Shown: positions 36,693-48,319 of the stretch, piece by piece
How the letters are laid out: each line of letters opens with the position of its first letter
Position numbering within the stretch: position 1 is the stretch's first letter
Source: Lycium barbarum
Lineage: Eukaryota; Streptophyta; Magnoliopsida; Solanales; Solanaceae
DNA length: 64,000 nucleotides
NCBI RefSeq assembly: GCF_019175385.1
Contig: NC_083337.1
Span: 22,328,385-22,392,384, forward strand
Direction: 5' to 3'
Notes under the pieces: model-generated
The model's database searches: none
What the model saw: only the letters and a program-made list of their open reading frames with translations
What the model was told of the DNA's origin: nothing
Made by a program: the position numbers and the translations under genes

Positions 36693-36904
36693 GTATGAAA
36701 GGCATAATTAATAATAATACGTCAATGAGATAAAGGAAACATCAAATAAGGAGCAACTGTATATGACTGTCACTTATAAAAGAAATAATGCAGGCTGGCT
36801 TACTTCATAATCATCATCATATCATGTATGCATAAATGTATAGGCTGCCCGTCCATATAGGTGTGGTGTGATAATTATTAGCCTGCGTCCAGGCCTCCCG
36901 CGTT

Positions 36905-37140
36905 CGGGATACCATATCATGCCGCCCACTAGTGGTGTTGCCCGTGTCATATAGACACGATGTAATCATCTATAAGCGGCCCGCCTTAGCGGTGCTGCCC
37001 ATGCCATATAGACACGGTGCAATCATCTATAAGCCGCCCGCCATAGCGGTGCTGCCCGTGCCATATAGACACGGTGTAATCATTTATAAGCTGCCCGCCT
37101 TAGCGGTGCTGCCCGTGCCATATAGACACGGTCTAATATC
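36905..37140 (-). repeat. 57-bp minisatellite in S3
   Basis: About four units of 57 bp containing GCCGTGTCTATATGGCA-like and CGCTA(A/T)GGCGGGC blocks (minus sense). AATCAT recurs at 36964, 37021 and 37078, exactly 57 bp apart. CR2 and S2 carry only one or two units at the equivalent place, so it is a local expansion. The period is a multiple of three, which keeps a meaningless plus-strand ORF open. Confidence 0.85.
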
Positions 37141-38286
37141 ATCAACATGTACTCATCATTCTATTATCATAATGCATGACTGGGAACTTAAGACAACTAT
37201 ATTCTATCAGGATGACATAAGGTCGTGAACCCCCGATTCCATTATGGAGCATTTATAAATATTCTGCCTAACCTTGAAGGAAATAGTATATAAGGTGAGT
37301 GTATACAATAAACGACATCATTAACTTTATAGAAACATCATATCATGAACTCTAGAATCTTTAGACTCAAGTTCTCTTCATCATCATTGGGCTCATAATA
37401 TATCTCTTATCTCATATAGCTATTCATGAACATAGACTCTTAGTTTTCCGGAATGTAGGAGAATCATGAAGAGGAAGGAAAAGTCATGCCATAGGATTCA
37501 TGCCATAGAAATAAAGAACTAGCCTCACATACCTTTTTCGTTTAACTAATCTATTGCTTGCTTGTTCTCCTTCAATGCCCATGTTTCTACCTTCAAGAGA
37601 AGTCGCATGAACATTAGCTAATCGATTACTTAAACGTACTTACTAAAGCTAAAGAAAATTGGGCAGCATTTCCTTTGTTTATACTACTTTCCCCATATTC
37701 TATATCAACTCCCAAACATTCATAACAGCATTCACAATATCACAAACAACAATCATCATTCATCTACATTAGCCACATTTCACCATTTCCCTTCAATTTC
37801 TCCATAATCATGGTCATAGTTCAATATTGCATTTTCTCACATATAATACTTATTCCATTTCCTAAATGTCATTCATAACACATTTACAATCACAACATAT
37901 CGATAATCATGACTCAATCCAAACCTTTACCCAACAATGTCACTATTCCCACATTCATGACCCATTTCCTATATCTTTCTACAATCCAAGTGTTTTTAAC
38001 GTTCAACACCTTAAACAACAAGGAATGATCATGAAACTCACCTTAGATGATGGATGATTAAGCCTTGAGTGGGAATTCTCTTCTTGCACAAAAACCCTAA
38101 CTCACTTCTTTTGGGATTTCTTGGCTTAGATGAACTTTGATAGGTTTTCTACACTTGATTTTGTGGATTTGGTATAGTTGATCATGGTTTTCCCTTGGTT
38201 TCTTGTGGATGGAGAGTGGAGAGAATTCGAGAGGTTTCTTGAAGGGTGGAGAGTGGAAATGAAATGAATTAATGAGAGAGAGGGGT

Positions 38287-38505
38287 CCTTATATCAACAT
38301 TAAAAATCTGTCCCGACCGCAACATACAGACCAACATACGGTCCGTACACTTTATACAGGCCGTATATATGCCCGTATGTTTTGTCCAGTGAGGACCCTT
38401 ATTCTGGGCAAGACATACGATTGGACATACAGTCCGTATGTTTTATACAGCCAGTATGTATAGTCCGTGTGTTTTATACGGCCAGTATGTCTAGCCGTAT
38501 AATGC
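38287..38505 (-). promoter_or_regulatory. S3 palindrome array and TATA-like box
   Basis: Degenerate ATACGG/CCGTAT palindromes at 38325-38505, followed on the minus strand by GATATAAGGA at about 38287-38296. Confidence 0.5.
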
Positions 38506-38847
38506 CCAGTTCTCCGAAACTCGTTCTCGTCGACCCGTTTGATCTCCAATCCTTATGGAACCTTCTTGACACTTTTTTAACACCTTAATACCAATATAAG
38601 GGACATTATCACTCTTCTCCAAGACATCGTTACGCCATCATTAACATGTCGCTCATAATCCGTACCCGAGACGCAACATATCCCTTGCTTTCCTTGACAA
38701 CCTTCTTCCCTTACGTCAATTGCCTTTGAATCTCGATTAGGATCATCAAATGCTATTTCTTTATTATCACAACATAGTATACGTCGTGCCCTTCGCTAGC
38801 CTATTCACTGTACGTTAATGGGGAATTTTCCAAGGTGTAACAGCTTG

Positions 38848-39480
38848 GCCCCATATATACAACATTGATGAATAACGAATGGGGATACATAATAGGGGAA
38901 CGGGTTATACGAAATATCAGTTCTAGATTATAAAATGAAAAATCCAAGCCCGAGGGTGAATGTTTTATATTAAAACATGTACATCCTTCAATTTTCACAT
39001 AGTTGGATGAGGTGTCTTCGGGTTTTTACACCATCCGAACACAATAGGTGTCTAGTCCGTTCAGGAAGGTCTGAGATACCCAAACCGGTCTATGGTCTGT
39101 ATGCGTTATATCAGTATAGTAGAGTGATTTTTCAAACAAATGACTCAAGGCTACCCAAGCGGACAAGCTGGGGTGGGTTCTCTAAGGCTGTGGGATGACC
39201 GCATACCCACTCGAGCTTAGAGACCTCCAAAGAAATATCAGAAGGGATTTTTAGTGTGAAGTATGACCGCAGGTAACCCACGTTTTCACCTTCTGAAACA
39301 AAGTGTAAAATCAAATGCCAGGAGTGGCGGACTTTATGCATGCATGAATGACAGTTATATTTGCCGAAATTTAAACACATAAGCAATTTATATCAAATAA
39401 ACAATTTATATCACATAATCCAAACAATATTGAAACCCTTATGGTCAGAACCTTAGATTATCCCTAACAGAGTCGCCATC
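38848..39480 (-). mobile_element. Ogre-like internal copy 1, segment c (leader side)
   Basis: Aligns with 46389-47053. It is the leader region next to LTR B and ends with the primer site at 39461-39478. No coding signal. Confidence 0.75.
39461..39478 (-). other. Ogre-type primer binding site, copy 1
   Basis: Minus strand TGGCGACTCTGTTAGGGA, two bases from the LTR end. The TGGCGACTCTG form is typical of Ogre/Tat elements, whose reported primer is a tRNA-Arg. Confidence 0.8.
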
Positions 39481-41665
39481 TGTAGCGGGAGTTGGGAATT
39501 CTAATTTTAACCGGATCGCACATACCTCATAAAAGGAGGAAGGTGCCCCGGGAAGTACGGTTCTGAATCGTACCGGGAAAGTTGGAAAAACCCGCCAACC
39601 ACTTAATGGTGCTCTAAAGGACATATTTTAGAGTCGCCACCAAACTTTTAGGAAATTAGAAAAACCTGTTTGAAAAGGGTTCATTTAAAATAGTTATTTT
39701 ATGACTATCCTAAAAGAAACCTAATCTACCAAAGTCTGGGTAAGGGCTCTGGCGATCCCCCGGGGAAGGTGTTAGGCACCCTGGTATTAAGGATCAGCTC
39801 GATTGCGATTTACCTACGGGTTCTAATAGTTTACCTTATGATTATAAATTTTTAGATAAAAATTGCTTAAGTCTAGATTTCCGTAATAAGGTTAGTCATC
39901 ATTCATGCAAAAATATCACATGTCGGGTTTCGGACTTGAACACCTAGGTTAAGACCCGAAGGCATTTAACTTAAGTAGAACACCACATAAGCCCACCCTT
40001 TTAAAAGTATTTTAGACAATCTCTTATTTTTTAAGTAAAGGTCTCCTTTTATTAAGGCACATAACTATAAATCCCGTCAATTTACCTTATTCTATTTTAA
40101 TCCCTTATTCTTCCTTAAATTCAATTTAAATCTTAAATCTAGGTCATTTATGTTCAAACTCCTAAAGTTAATGCATCAACCTTATTATCAACTATACTAT
40201 CAATACAACTACAAGCTAACATTCAGAGAAATGCACCTTAACTACCAAGGAAGCAATAAAGACTAACAAATCAATCGAGGATAAGAACAAATTCAAATGA
40301 AGACTAAAATGTAAAACTAAAACGCATAGGCATCTGAAGACTAAATCCTATTATCTAACGGCCCATTTTTTCAATCAGTCCTCTTCAATTAAATTATTTT
40401 TATAGGTAAACTAATAAAAGCTATGAATGATTCATGCTTTGCAACTCACATACCAAAACAAAAATAATGCTAAAGTGAAACAGAAAGGACAAGTGTGTTG
40501 AACTTTAAACAAGCAGGGAGAAATATAGGACATTAATTGAAAATATTAAACAGCAGCAGAAAATGAAAACCAAGCTGCATATTAATACTACATCAAAACA
40601 GAATTGAAAAGAAAAGGGAACGGAAAATTACTGAGTTGATAATGACTTACCTTCCGCCTTAATCGAATTCGACGAACGGAAACGGTTTCCAAAAATTTAA
40701 CTTGAGCGAGAACTCCCTCAAAACTCAATGGCTTTGCCGAGTTTCTAAGTGTTCTCACTCTCGGGGTTGTCAAAACCCCATTTGAGGTTTGAGGATCAAT
40801 TTTTGGCCTCTAAAACCCATTTTCAACCACTGAAAATGAAGGGAGGGATTTCTATTTATAGAACCCAAAAGTGCCCAAATTCTTGTGCCCAACGATGTGG
40901 GACTTCTGCTATTTCCAAAATTTCCCCTCAAAAACCAATTTTCAAATTCAAAAATTAATAAGACCACAAATTGTACCCATTTCGTACTAAAAATGCCTAA
41001 ATTTTCGCAAGGCTAGTACTAAGAATATTCATAGCAAGATAATTCATCATAAAAAGAACAAATCCATCGGATTGTGAGCTGGATTCGTACGAGTTAGGGT
41101 TCGGTACAGGAGATTTGAGGAGAGGAACGTTAGGGTTCGTTTCGTTTCTGTTTGTTTTTGTGGAAGACGATGGGGGTGGAGTTTATTTTAATAAACTTCT
41201 CCCCCCTTAAGTTTTAAAAATGTAGTATACTCTTTTAACTATACATAGTTCCAAATCGATGTATTAACTTAAAACCATCTCGTGAAATAATACTTGTGAG
41301 GAATAAAAATTCTAATACGTAGTTTAAAAAAGAAGATCTTTAAAATGAGCCTAATATCAACATAGTTCTGGACAATATTTAAATAATGTGAAAATTGTGG
41401 TCAAAATGAGCCGTAATTCATACGATGTTTTAATTAAAAAAAAAATCCCGAGTTAGATGGAGCGGGATACGCATCTTACTTCAAATCATGTTTGTGAAAG
41501 TAAATAACTCGTAATTTTCTCGTAATCATCAATATTGTCAATTTCTGTAATTTTCTCGGGATTTTTGAATTGTACAATTTTGAAAGCATATCCTTATTTT
41601 GTCTTGGCTCGGGAATTTTGAGAATTAAAATGCGCTCATTATGAGGTGAAAATTAGGTGTCAACA
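39481..41665 (-). mobile_element. Ogre-like LTR B, shared middle LTR, internally deleted
   Basis: From TGTTGACACC at 41665 to CCGCTACA at 39481 (minus). It has a primer site on its left and a PPT on its right, so it acts as 5' LTR of internal copy 1 and 3' LTR of internal copy 2. It is only 2185 bp because a segment equal to about 3050-10565 of LTR A (about 3.8 kb without S1) is missing. Confidence 0.85.
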
Positions 41666-42349
41666 ACTGCCCTTTCAGAGTTCAAGGATGGCAAGGCCAT
41701 CATTGAGCTGCGAATTTGACGAACCTAATTTTCGCCGAATAATGTAAATTATAGCTCTTTTTGCACAAAAGTATGGCCGAACCCTATCTCAGGTAATATG
41801 AGAATTCAGGTCACTTGTAGTTCGACTTGCCCCCTATTCTTTGAAAACTCTCTTTTTCCTCTTTTATTTTTCATCTTAATTTTGAATTCCTAGACTGAGA
41901 ACATTGGGACATGATTTAGGGAGAGTGTGGAACACGGCCGAGCTGCCATTGAGGTCGCCTACATATCCCTACCCTCGGGAATCAGGCCGCATGTAGTTCG
42001 ACTCGATCAGTAGAAAAGAGTATTCCTTATGCGAAAGTACTCTTTGGTTTGGGATAGATGACACCATACTTTCGACTGGCTCTTTTTTTTCGTCATTTTC
42101 AGATGCTTTAATCGTTCAATAATAACTTATGTTGGATCTAGGTCGGGCTATACAGCATTTCTGCGAACCTACACACCCTAGTCCGGTTATCATTTTCGTA
42201 ACTCGATATGTCAATCATGAAACCCATGTTTTCTCGTGCGGGGCCTTTTTTTTCTTACGACGTCCATTACCCTCGAAAAGTTGGCGACACATCATAATTG
42301 CATATCGCAATGACTATCCAAATCTGGTGTCGCACATCATAATTGCATT

Positions 42350-42590
42350 AGTTGGTTAGCGTTTCACCTTAGTGACTGGCGTTCCGTTTTATCGGGCAGA
42401 GTTTCACGTCGGCGACTAGCATCCCATTTAGTCAGTTAGTGTTTCACCTTAGTGACTGGCGTTCCCATTTTACCGATTAGAATTTCACGTGGGTGACTAG
42501 CATCCCACTAGTCGATTAGCGTTTCACCTTAGTGACTGGCGTTCCCGTTTTACCGTTTAGCGTTTCACGTCAGTGACTAGCGTCCCGTTA
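42350..42590. repeat. Tandem GCGTTTCACC repeats, copy 2
   Basis: Second copy of the compound repeat at 13165-13415, in the same order. Confidence 0.8.
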
Positions 42591-43819
42591 GTATTTTAAA
42601 GCAATAAACCTCATTTTCAATCAAACATGCAGTAGAATCCCACTTTCGGGTATAAATGAATTAAGATACCGGTAACCATGTGTTAGACACGATTTATGCC
42701 TCATTTTCTTTCTTTGAAGCCTTTATTATGCATCGCTCATCTTGATGCCTTTCTTAATTTTGCCCAAGTCTTTATGATGGTCGTGCTACCTGTACTTAAA
42801 GCATATGATTAGTATCTACGTTGTCGCTTGCCAACGACCGTAGTCAAAATAATTCTTAAGAAAGAACTTAAAGAAACAGTTAATGGCACATGCACACCAG
42901 CGAGAATCCATTGCTCGTTGTAGAGGCAACCACACTTTCCATGTATATTTAGTGGCGATCATTGACGCACTTTGTAGGATCTCTGCTTTTCCCGAAGAGT
43001 TTGATACTCTTTTTCAACAAATTTCTCCTATTTGCGGTCCGTTGTTAATGACTCGATGGTGACTTTCTACCTAACTTGAAGCAAAAAGGTGTTAAACTAG
43101 TCAAAAGAAACGACAATGTATTCATAATGGAGAAGAAGAGAGTTCAAAGCGTAGCCATTCAGCTTTTGCCATTTGAGAGGCTTTATTTTGATTTTTCTTG
43201 TCGTTGTTGCGGATTTGAATTCCACTTTTGTCCGTCATTTTTGGGCATGTCCTCAATGCTTGACGGTGTTACCTGCAAAACCCTTATACTAAAGTTAGTA
43301 AGGTATGACACAAAAAGCTGCATATGAAACCGTTTGATGTGGCAACTCTTATTTGGTTGATGCCTTTGATAGTATCATGTCGTTTGGCAACGGTGTTATT
43401 CCGAGTCTGAAAAATAAAAATATTGAGGTTTTCGCAAAATTTCTTCCCCAGTGTAGAAGTGTATTCGCTAACTCTTAAAGTTGCCGTACCGGAAGAATTT
43501 TTTGAGATCCTCTCAAAAATTTTGTCGTAGTTAAAGTTGTGTCTGTAACCTATCGTGCCGAATTTTGATGAAATTTGAGATCACCTAAAAAGATCTCAAA
43601 ATTTCTGCCCCAGTTTCTATCTAGGGATATCTACGATTTTCGTTTGGTGCGACCGAACTCAAAAAATGCCTATGTAATCCCACTTTGGGAATTATGTCAT
43701 AAACATAATTGGTGGTGATATTTTTATGACGTCATCTCGAATTTTCGAGACCAGCGTATCATCCTATGACAACCCACTTTAGAGATAGGCAATGTCTACT
43801 TAAGAGGTAAGTGTCACGT

Positions 43820-43970
43820 TTTTAGGGCAGACGATCCTATTTGTCTCATTTTTAGGGTAGACGACCCTGTTTTTCACATTTTTAGGGCGGACGACCCTGT
43901 TTGTCATATTTTTTAGGGCGGACGACCCTGCTTTGTCACGTTTTAGGGGCAGACGACCCTGCTTATAATA
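43820..43970. repeat. Tandem GGGCGGACGACCCTG repeats, copy 2
   Basis: Second copy of the array at 33680-33830, about five units. Confidence 0.85.
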
Positions 43971-46900
43971 AAGATAAGCTTGTCTCTGCTTTATCGCTCT
44001 TGCATGGTTACATCGCCATAACCTCTCGGTTGACTATGTGGAGACCTTCTTGGCATTTACTGCTCGACTACTTTTCGTCATTTGGTCCCTTGAGGACTAT
44101 AGTTTTCTTGGTTAGATGGTCATTTGCCCTTTGACTTTTTTACGCCGTCCTTTTAATGATATTCCCATCTTATAGTCTTTCTTGTGGTGTTGCCCTTATG
44201 GCGTTTCACCTATTTATTGACTTGTCGCTCTTGTGGCGCTTTGTATATATAGCCCTTTAGGCTTGACTAGTTAATTCCCCTTTGACGCTAGGGAATTCGC
44301 AACTTTGATGCTCTTTTGATCTTACGCAGTCGCTTGTATTAAAAGAAGATGACTAATATCTACACGGTCGTTTTACCGGCAACTTCAAAAAAAATCTTAA
44401 AAGGATTTTTAGAGAGAGATACTAAACCGTTGAGCAATTGTTTGCTCTTTGTAGGCCTTGCTCATATTTCGTGGAGTTTCTTTTCTTTGGCAAGTTGTGT
44501 CATTTTGGGCCGAAGGGATTCATTGATGGCTTGGAATTGACTTTGTAAAATTTCAAAGCAAAGTCGTTAGAGTAGTCAAAGGTGATGACAAAGAGTCTTA
44601 CAAATCGAGAGAAGAGTTAAGACTGTCGTCATTCGACTTAAGTTTTTTGAGATTTTCGGCCATCTTTGAAGGCTTGATGTTTATTTTGCTCGTTTTGTGG
44701 ATCATGCTCGGGCGGGTGACGTTGTTGATCTTTTTAATGTTGATGGACCAATCTTTGGTAGTGTTGATATGTGATTATTGCAAGATTCAACTATAATTGT
44801 CAGTAAATCATAATACTGTTATAGTGAAAGGAAGGAAGGATAACACAGAGGTTAATGATGAAGTCGTCTTGGCCCATGTGGATTTAAGGCGTGAATATCC
44901 AATCAGCATCTCATAGTCTTGATTCCTGAGTTAAACTTTGCATAAAGTCGTCTCCTGCAATATTCCGAGAGCAAGTGTTAGTAGACATAGCGAAGTAAAA
45001 GAGTTTAATCGAAGGTTGAGTTAGAAGTAAAGCCGTTTTTGGCATATAAAGTTTGAGGTCATAGCGGGCCCATTAACGCCTTTGATTGGACTTGATGTTG
45101 ACTTTGAGGCTCATCGCTTTGTAGGTTCCTTGTTCCTGCGCTCACAAAATTTCTTTAGAGTGAAAGTGGTTGACTCGTGTTGATCCCACCGAGTGTGCCA
45201 CGATAGACTTGAAGGAAATAGGAATGCGATCCCTAGGATAAGTATTGAGTTACGTTGGCACGTTCCTATTCGTTTGGATTTCGATAAAAAAAAAGGAGTG
45301 ATTTGCTTGATTAATCAGTTCTAGTGAATAAGGATATCAGAGTTGTTGAGTTGTTTTGAACCAGTTTCCCCAGTTTCCAGCCCTAGGGTACTTAATTCAA
45401 GTGTTTACGCTTGAAGAATTGAGGATTTGTATGGCTTGATTGCTTTGAAGACTTGCCCCCGATGTTACTCGGAGAGTCAGCACTATGAGAGAATGGAGGA
45501 ATGAAGTTTTTTTAACACTGAATCAAAGATGTATCCCACATCCTTAGCGGGGATTCGTAATTTGAAACAATGGGGAGACCGCACCCATATATAGGATTGC
45601 TACGTATCTTGCTCGAACAAGAATCAGGTCTGACATAGTTCGGAACTCGAACTTTTGGCGTATTTTGGTTGGTCTATTCAAATGTCAAGTATTTTAGTGT
45701 AGCGCATGGGTGGCCTAAAAGGGCTGTAACTTGATTTGATTTTTTTTGAGGAGTTGTGATTTGGATTCTGAAAGGGCAAAGTGCGACCCTAACGACCTTT
45801 TGAATTCGGTAAAAATGAATCTTTAGGTAATTTGTAATGATTGGCTATTTATCCCAAGAATTTGGAGGTTGCTATGACCGAGGGGTACGACTCAATAGTC
45901 GCTTTTGAAGTAATGTGGTCTATGTGGATTTACCCAATGCTTTTCTTGAGAATGTTTTGGATTTTTTAACGCAAGGTTTGAGGACATTAGGCGTTCGACT
46001 CTAACAATCATTTGATGTGACATGGTCAACATGGATTGGACGCTAATTGGATGATGTTTCTAGAAGTCTTGTAATTTTTGGCTTCGGCATAGTGCTTCGA
46101 GACTTTTGACGTCATTCTAAGGTTTTGGAACCGAACTACAGACATTTCATGTTCGAAGCAAAACAAATATCTTTTATACGTACAAGTCAAAATAGGCATA
46201 GCAAAGTGAGCATAACAGTTATAACTTACAATTTCAACAAAATATACGATAGCACATAAGCAGTTTATATCACACAAGCAATTTAGATCACATAAGCAGT
46301 TTATATCTCATAAGCGGCTCCAATACCTCCTTACTCCAAGGCTACTAATCATTTGAAGGATGTAGATGTCGTTAAGACTTTCCGCTCGGCCCCATATATA
46401 CAACATTGATGAATAATGAATGGGGATACATAATGGGGAAACGGGGTATACAAAATATCAGTTCTAGATTATAAAATGAAAAATCCAAGCCCGAGGGTGA
46501 ATGGTTCATATTACAACTTGTACATCCTTCAATTTTCACATAGTTGGATGAGGTGTGTTCGGGTTTTTACACCATTAGAACACAATAGGTGTCTAGTCCT
46601 GTCCGTTCAGGAAGGTCTGAGATTCCCAAACCCGTCTATGGTCTGTATGCGCTATATCAGTAAGGATTTGACTCGCTCTATCCTAGTTACAGTAGAGTGG
46701 TTTTTCAAACAAATGACTCAAGGCTACCTAAGCGGACAAGCTAGGGTGGGTTCTCTAAGGCTGTGGGATGACCGCATACCCACTCGACCTTAGAGACCTC
46801 CAAAGAAATATCACAAGGGTTTTTTAGTGTGAAGTATGACCGCAGGTAACCCACGTTTTCACCTTCTGAAACAAAGTGTAAAATCAAATGCCAGGAGTGG

Positions 46901-47033
46901 CGGACTTTATGCATGCATGAATGACAGTTATATTTGCCAAAATTTAAACACATAAGCAATTTATATCAAATAAACAATTTATATCACATAATCCAAACAA
47001 TATTGAAACCCTTATGGTCAGAACCTTAGATTA

Positions 47034-47051
47034 TCCCTAACAGAGTCGCCA
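47034..47051 (-). other. Ogre-type primer binding site, copy 2
   Basis: Same 18 bases and the same 2-nt spacing to the LTR as at 39461-39478. Confidence 0.8.
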
Positions 47052-47053
47052 TC

Positions 47054-48143
47054 TGTAGCGGGAGTTGGGAATTCTAATTTTAACCGGATCGCACATACCT
47101 CATAAAAGGAGGAAGGTGCCCCGGGAAGTACGGTTCTGAATCGTACCGGGAAAGTTGGAAAAACCCGCCAACCACTTAATGGTGCTCTAAAGGACATATT
47201 TTAGAGTCGCCACCAAATTTTTAGGAAATTAGAAAAACCTGTTTGAAAAGGGTTCATTTAAAATAGTTATTTTATGACTATCCTAAAAGAAACCTAATCT
47301 ACCAAAGTCTGGGTAAGGGCTCTGGTGATCCCCCGGGGAAGGTGTTAGGCACCCTGGTATTAAGGATCCGCTCGATTGAGGTTTACCTACGGGTTCTAAT
47401 AGTTTACCTTATGATTATAAATTCTTAGATAAAAATTGCTTAAGTCTAGATTTCCGCAATAAGGTTAGTCATCATTCATGCAAAAATATCACATGTCGGG
47501 TTTCGGACTTGGACACCTAGGTTAACACCCGAAGGCACTTAACTTAAGTAGAACACCACATAAGCCCACCCTTTTAAAAGTATTTTAGACAATATCTTAT
47601 TTTTTAAGTAAAGGTCTCCTTTTATTAAGGCACATAACTATAAATCCCGTCAATTTACCTTATTCTATTTTAATCCCTTATTCTTCCTTAAATTCAATTT
47701 AAATCTTAAATCTAAGTCATTTATGTTCAAACTCCTAAAGTTAATGCATCAACCTTATTTTAGAGTCAAATTATGAATAAATAAACTTTCATTAAGAATA
47801 ATTCGTATTTCATATCTGTTTTATACAAGGCTAAAAAAAATCAGTTTTGGCAACTCTAAATTTAGAACTGATCTTAAGTTCTAATCTATAAGGGTTCCAA
47901 CAATAATTAAACACAAGTAATAGAATATGTTTCAAAAATAAGTAAAGAGAGGGAGAAAAAGGAAGGTGGAGAAGGGTCATCTGACTAAGTTCCCTTGGTC
48001 CAGATTCCATGCTTATGCTCCTGATGTCATATTTGTCCTTGTGATATTCCCCGTACTTTGTTTATTTTGTACCTCGTAAAATTTGAAATGAGAATGTAAA
48101 AAATGATACGCCACCCTCAGAGGGTGACTTTTATCAAGACACA

Positions 48144-48213
<70 letters not shown>

Positions 48214-48251
48214 TTTGCCATATTCGGAACTGTGAGTCTGAATATGGCAAA

Positions 48252-48319
<68 letters not shown>

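Larger units (their letters stand above)
36256..38842 (-). mobile_element. Solo LTR S3 (CR family)
   Basis: Minus-strand LTR from TGTTACACCTTGG at 38842 to ...GGTTGTGACA at 36256. TSDs are GCTCG (36251-36255) and GCTTG (38843-38847), one mismatch, and the empty site is at 46384-46388. It is 2587 bp and resembles CR2 LTRs closely. TATA-like at about 38287-38296, donor AAG|GTGAGT at 38042|38041, second donor at 37533|37532. Confidence 0.93.
41666..47053 (-). mobile_element. Ogre-like internal copy 2 (non-coding)
   Basis: Uninterrupted 5388-bp internal region between LTR B and LTR C, with PPT at its right-reading 3' end (41666-41685) and primer site at 47034-47051. It provides the empty sites for CR1 (43281-43285) and S3 (46384-46388). 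It carries the same tandem arrays as copy 1. No ORF above about 105 codons and no gag-pol motifs, so the family looks non-autonomous. Confidence 0.8.

Noticed and set aside
36932..37228. 98-codon ORF with repeated peptide
   Set aside because: It is antisense to the S3 LTR and open only because the 57-bp minisatellite period is a multiple of three.
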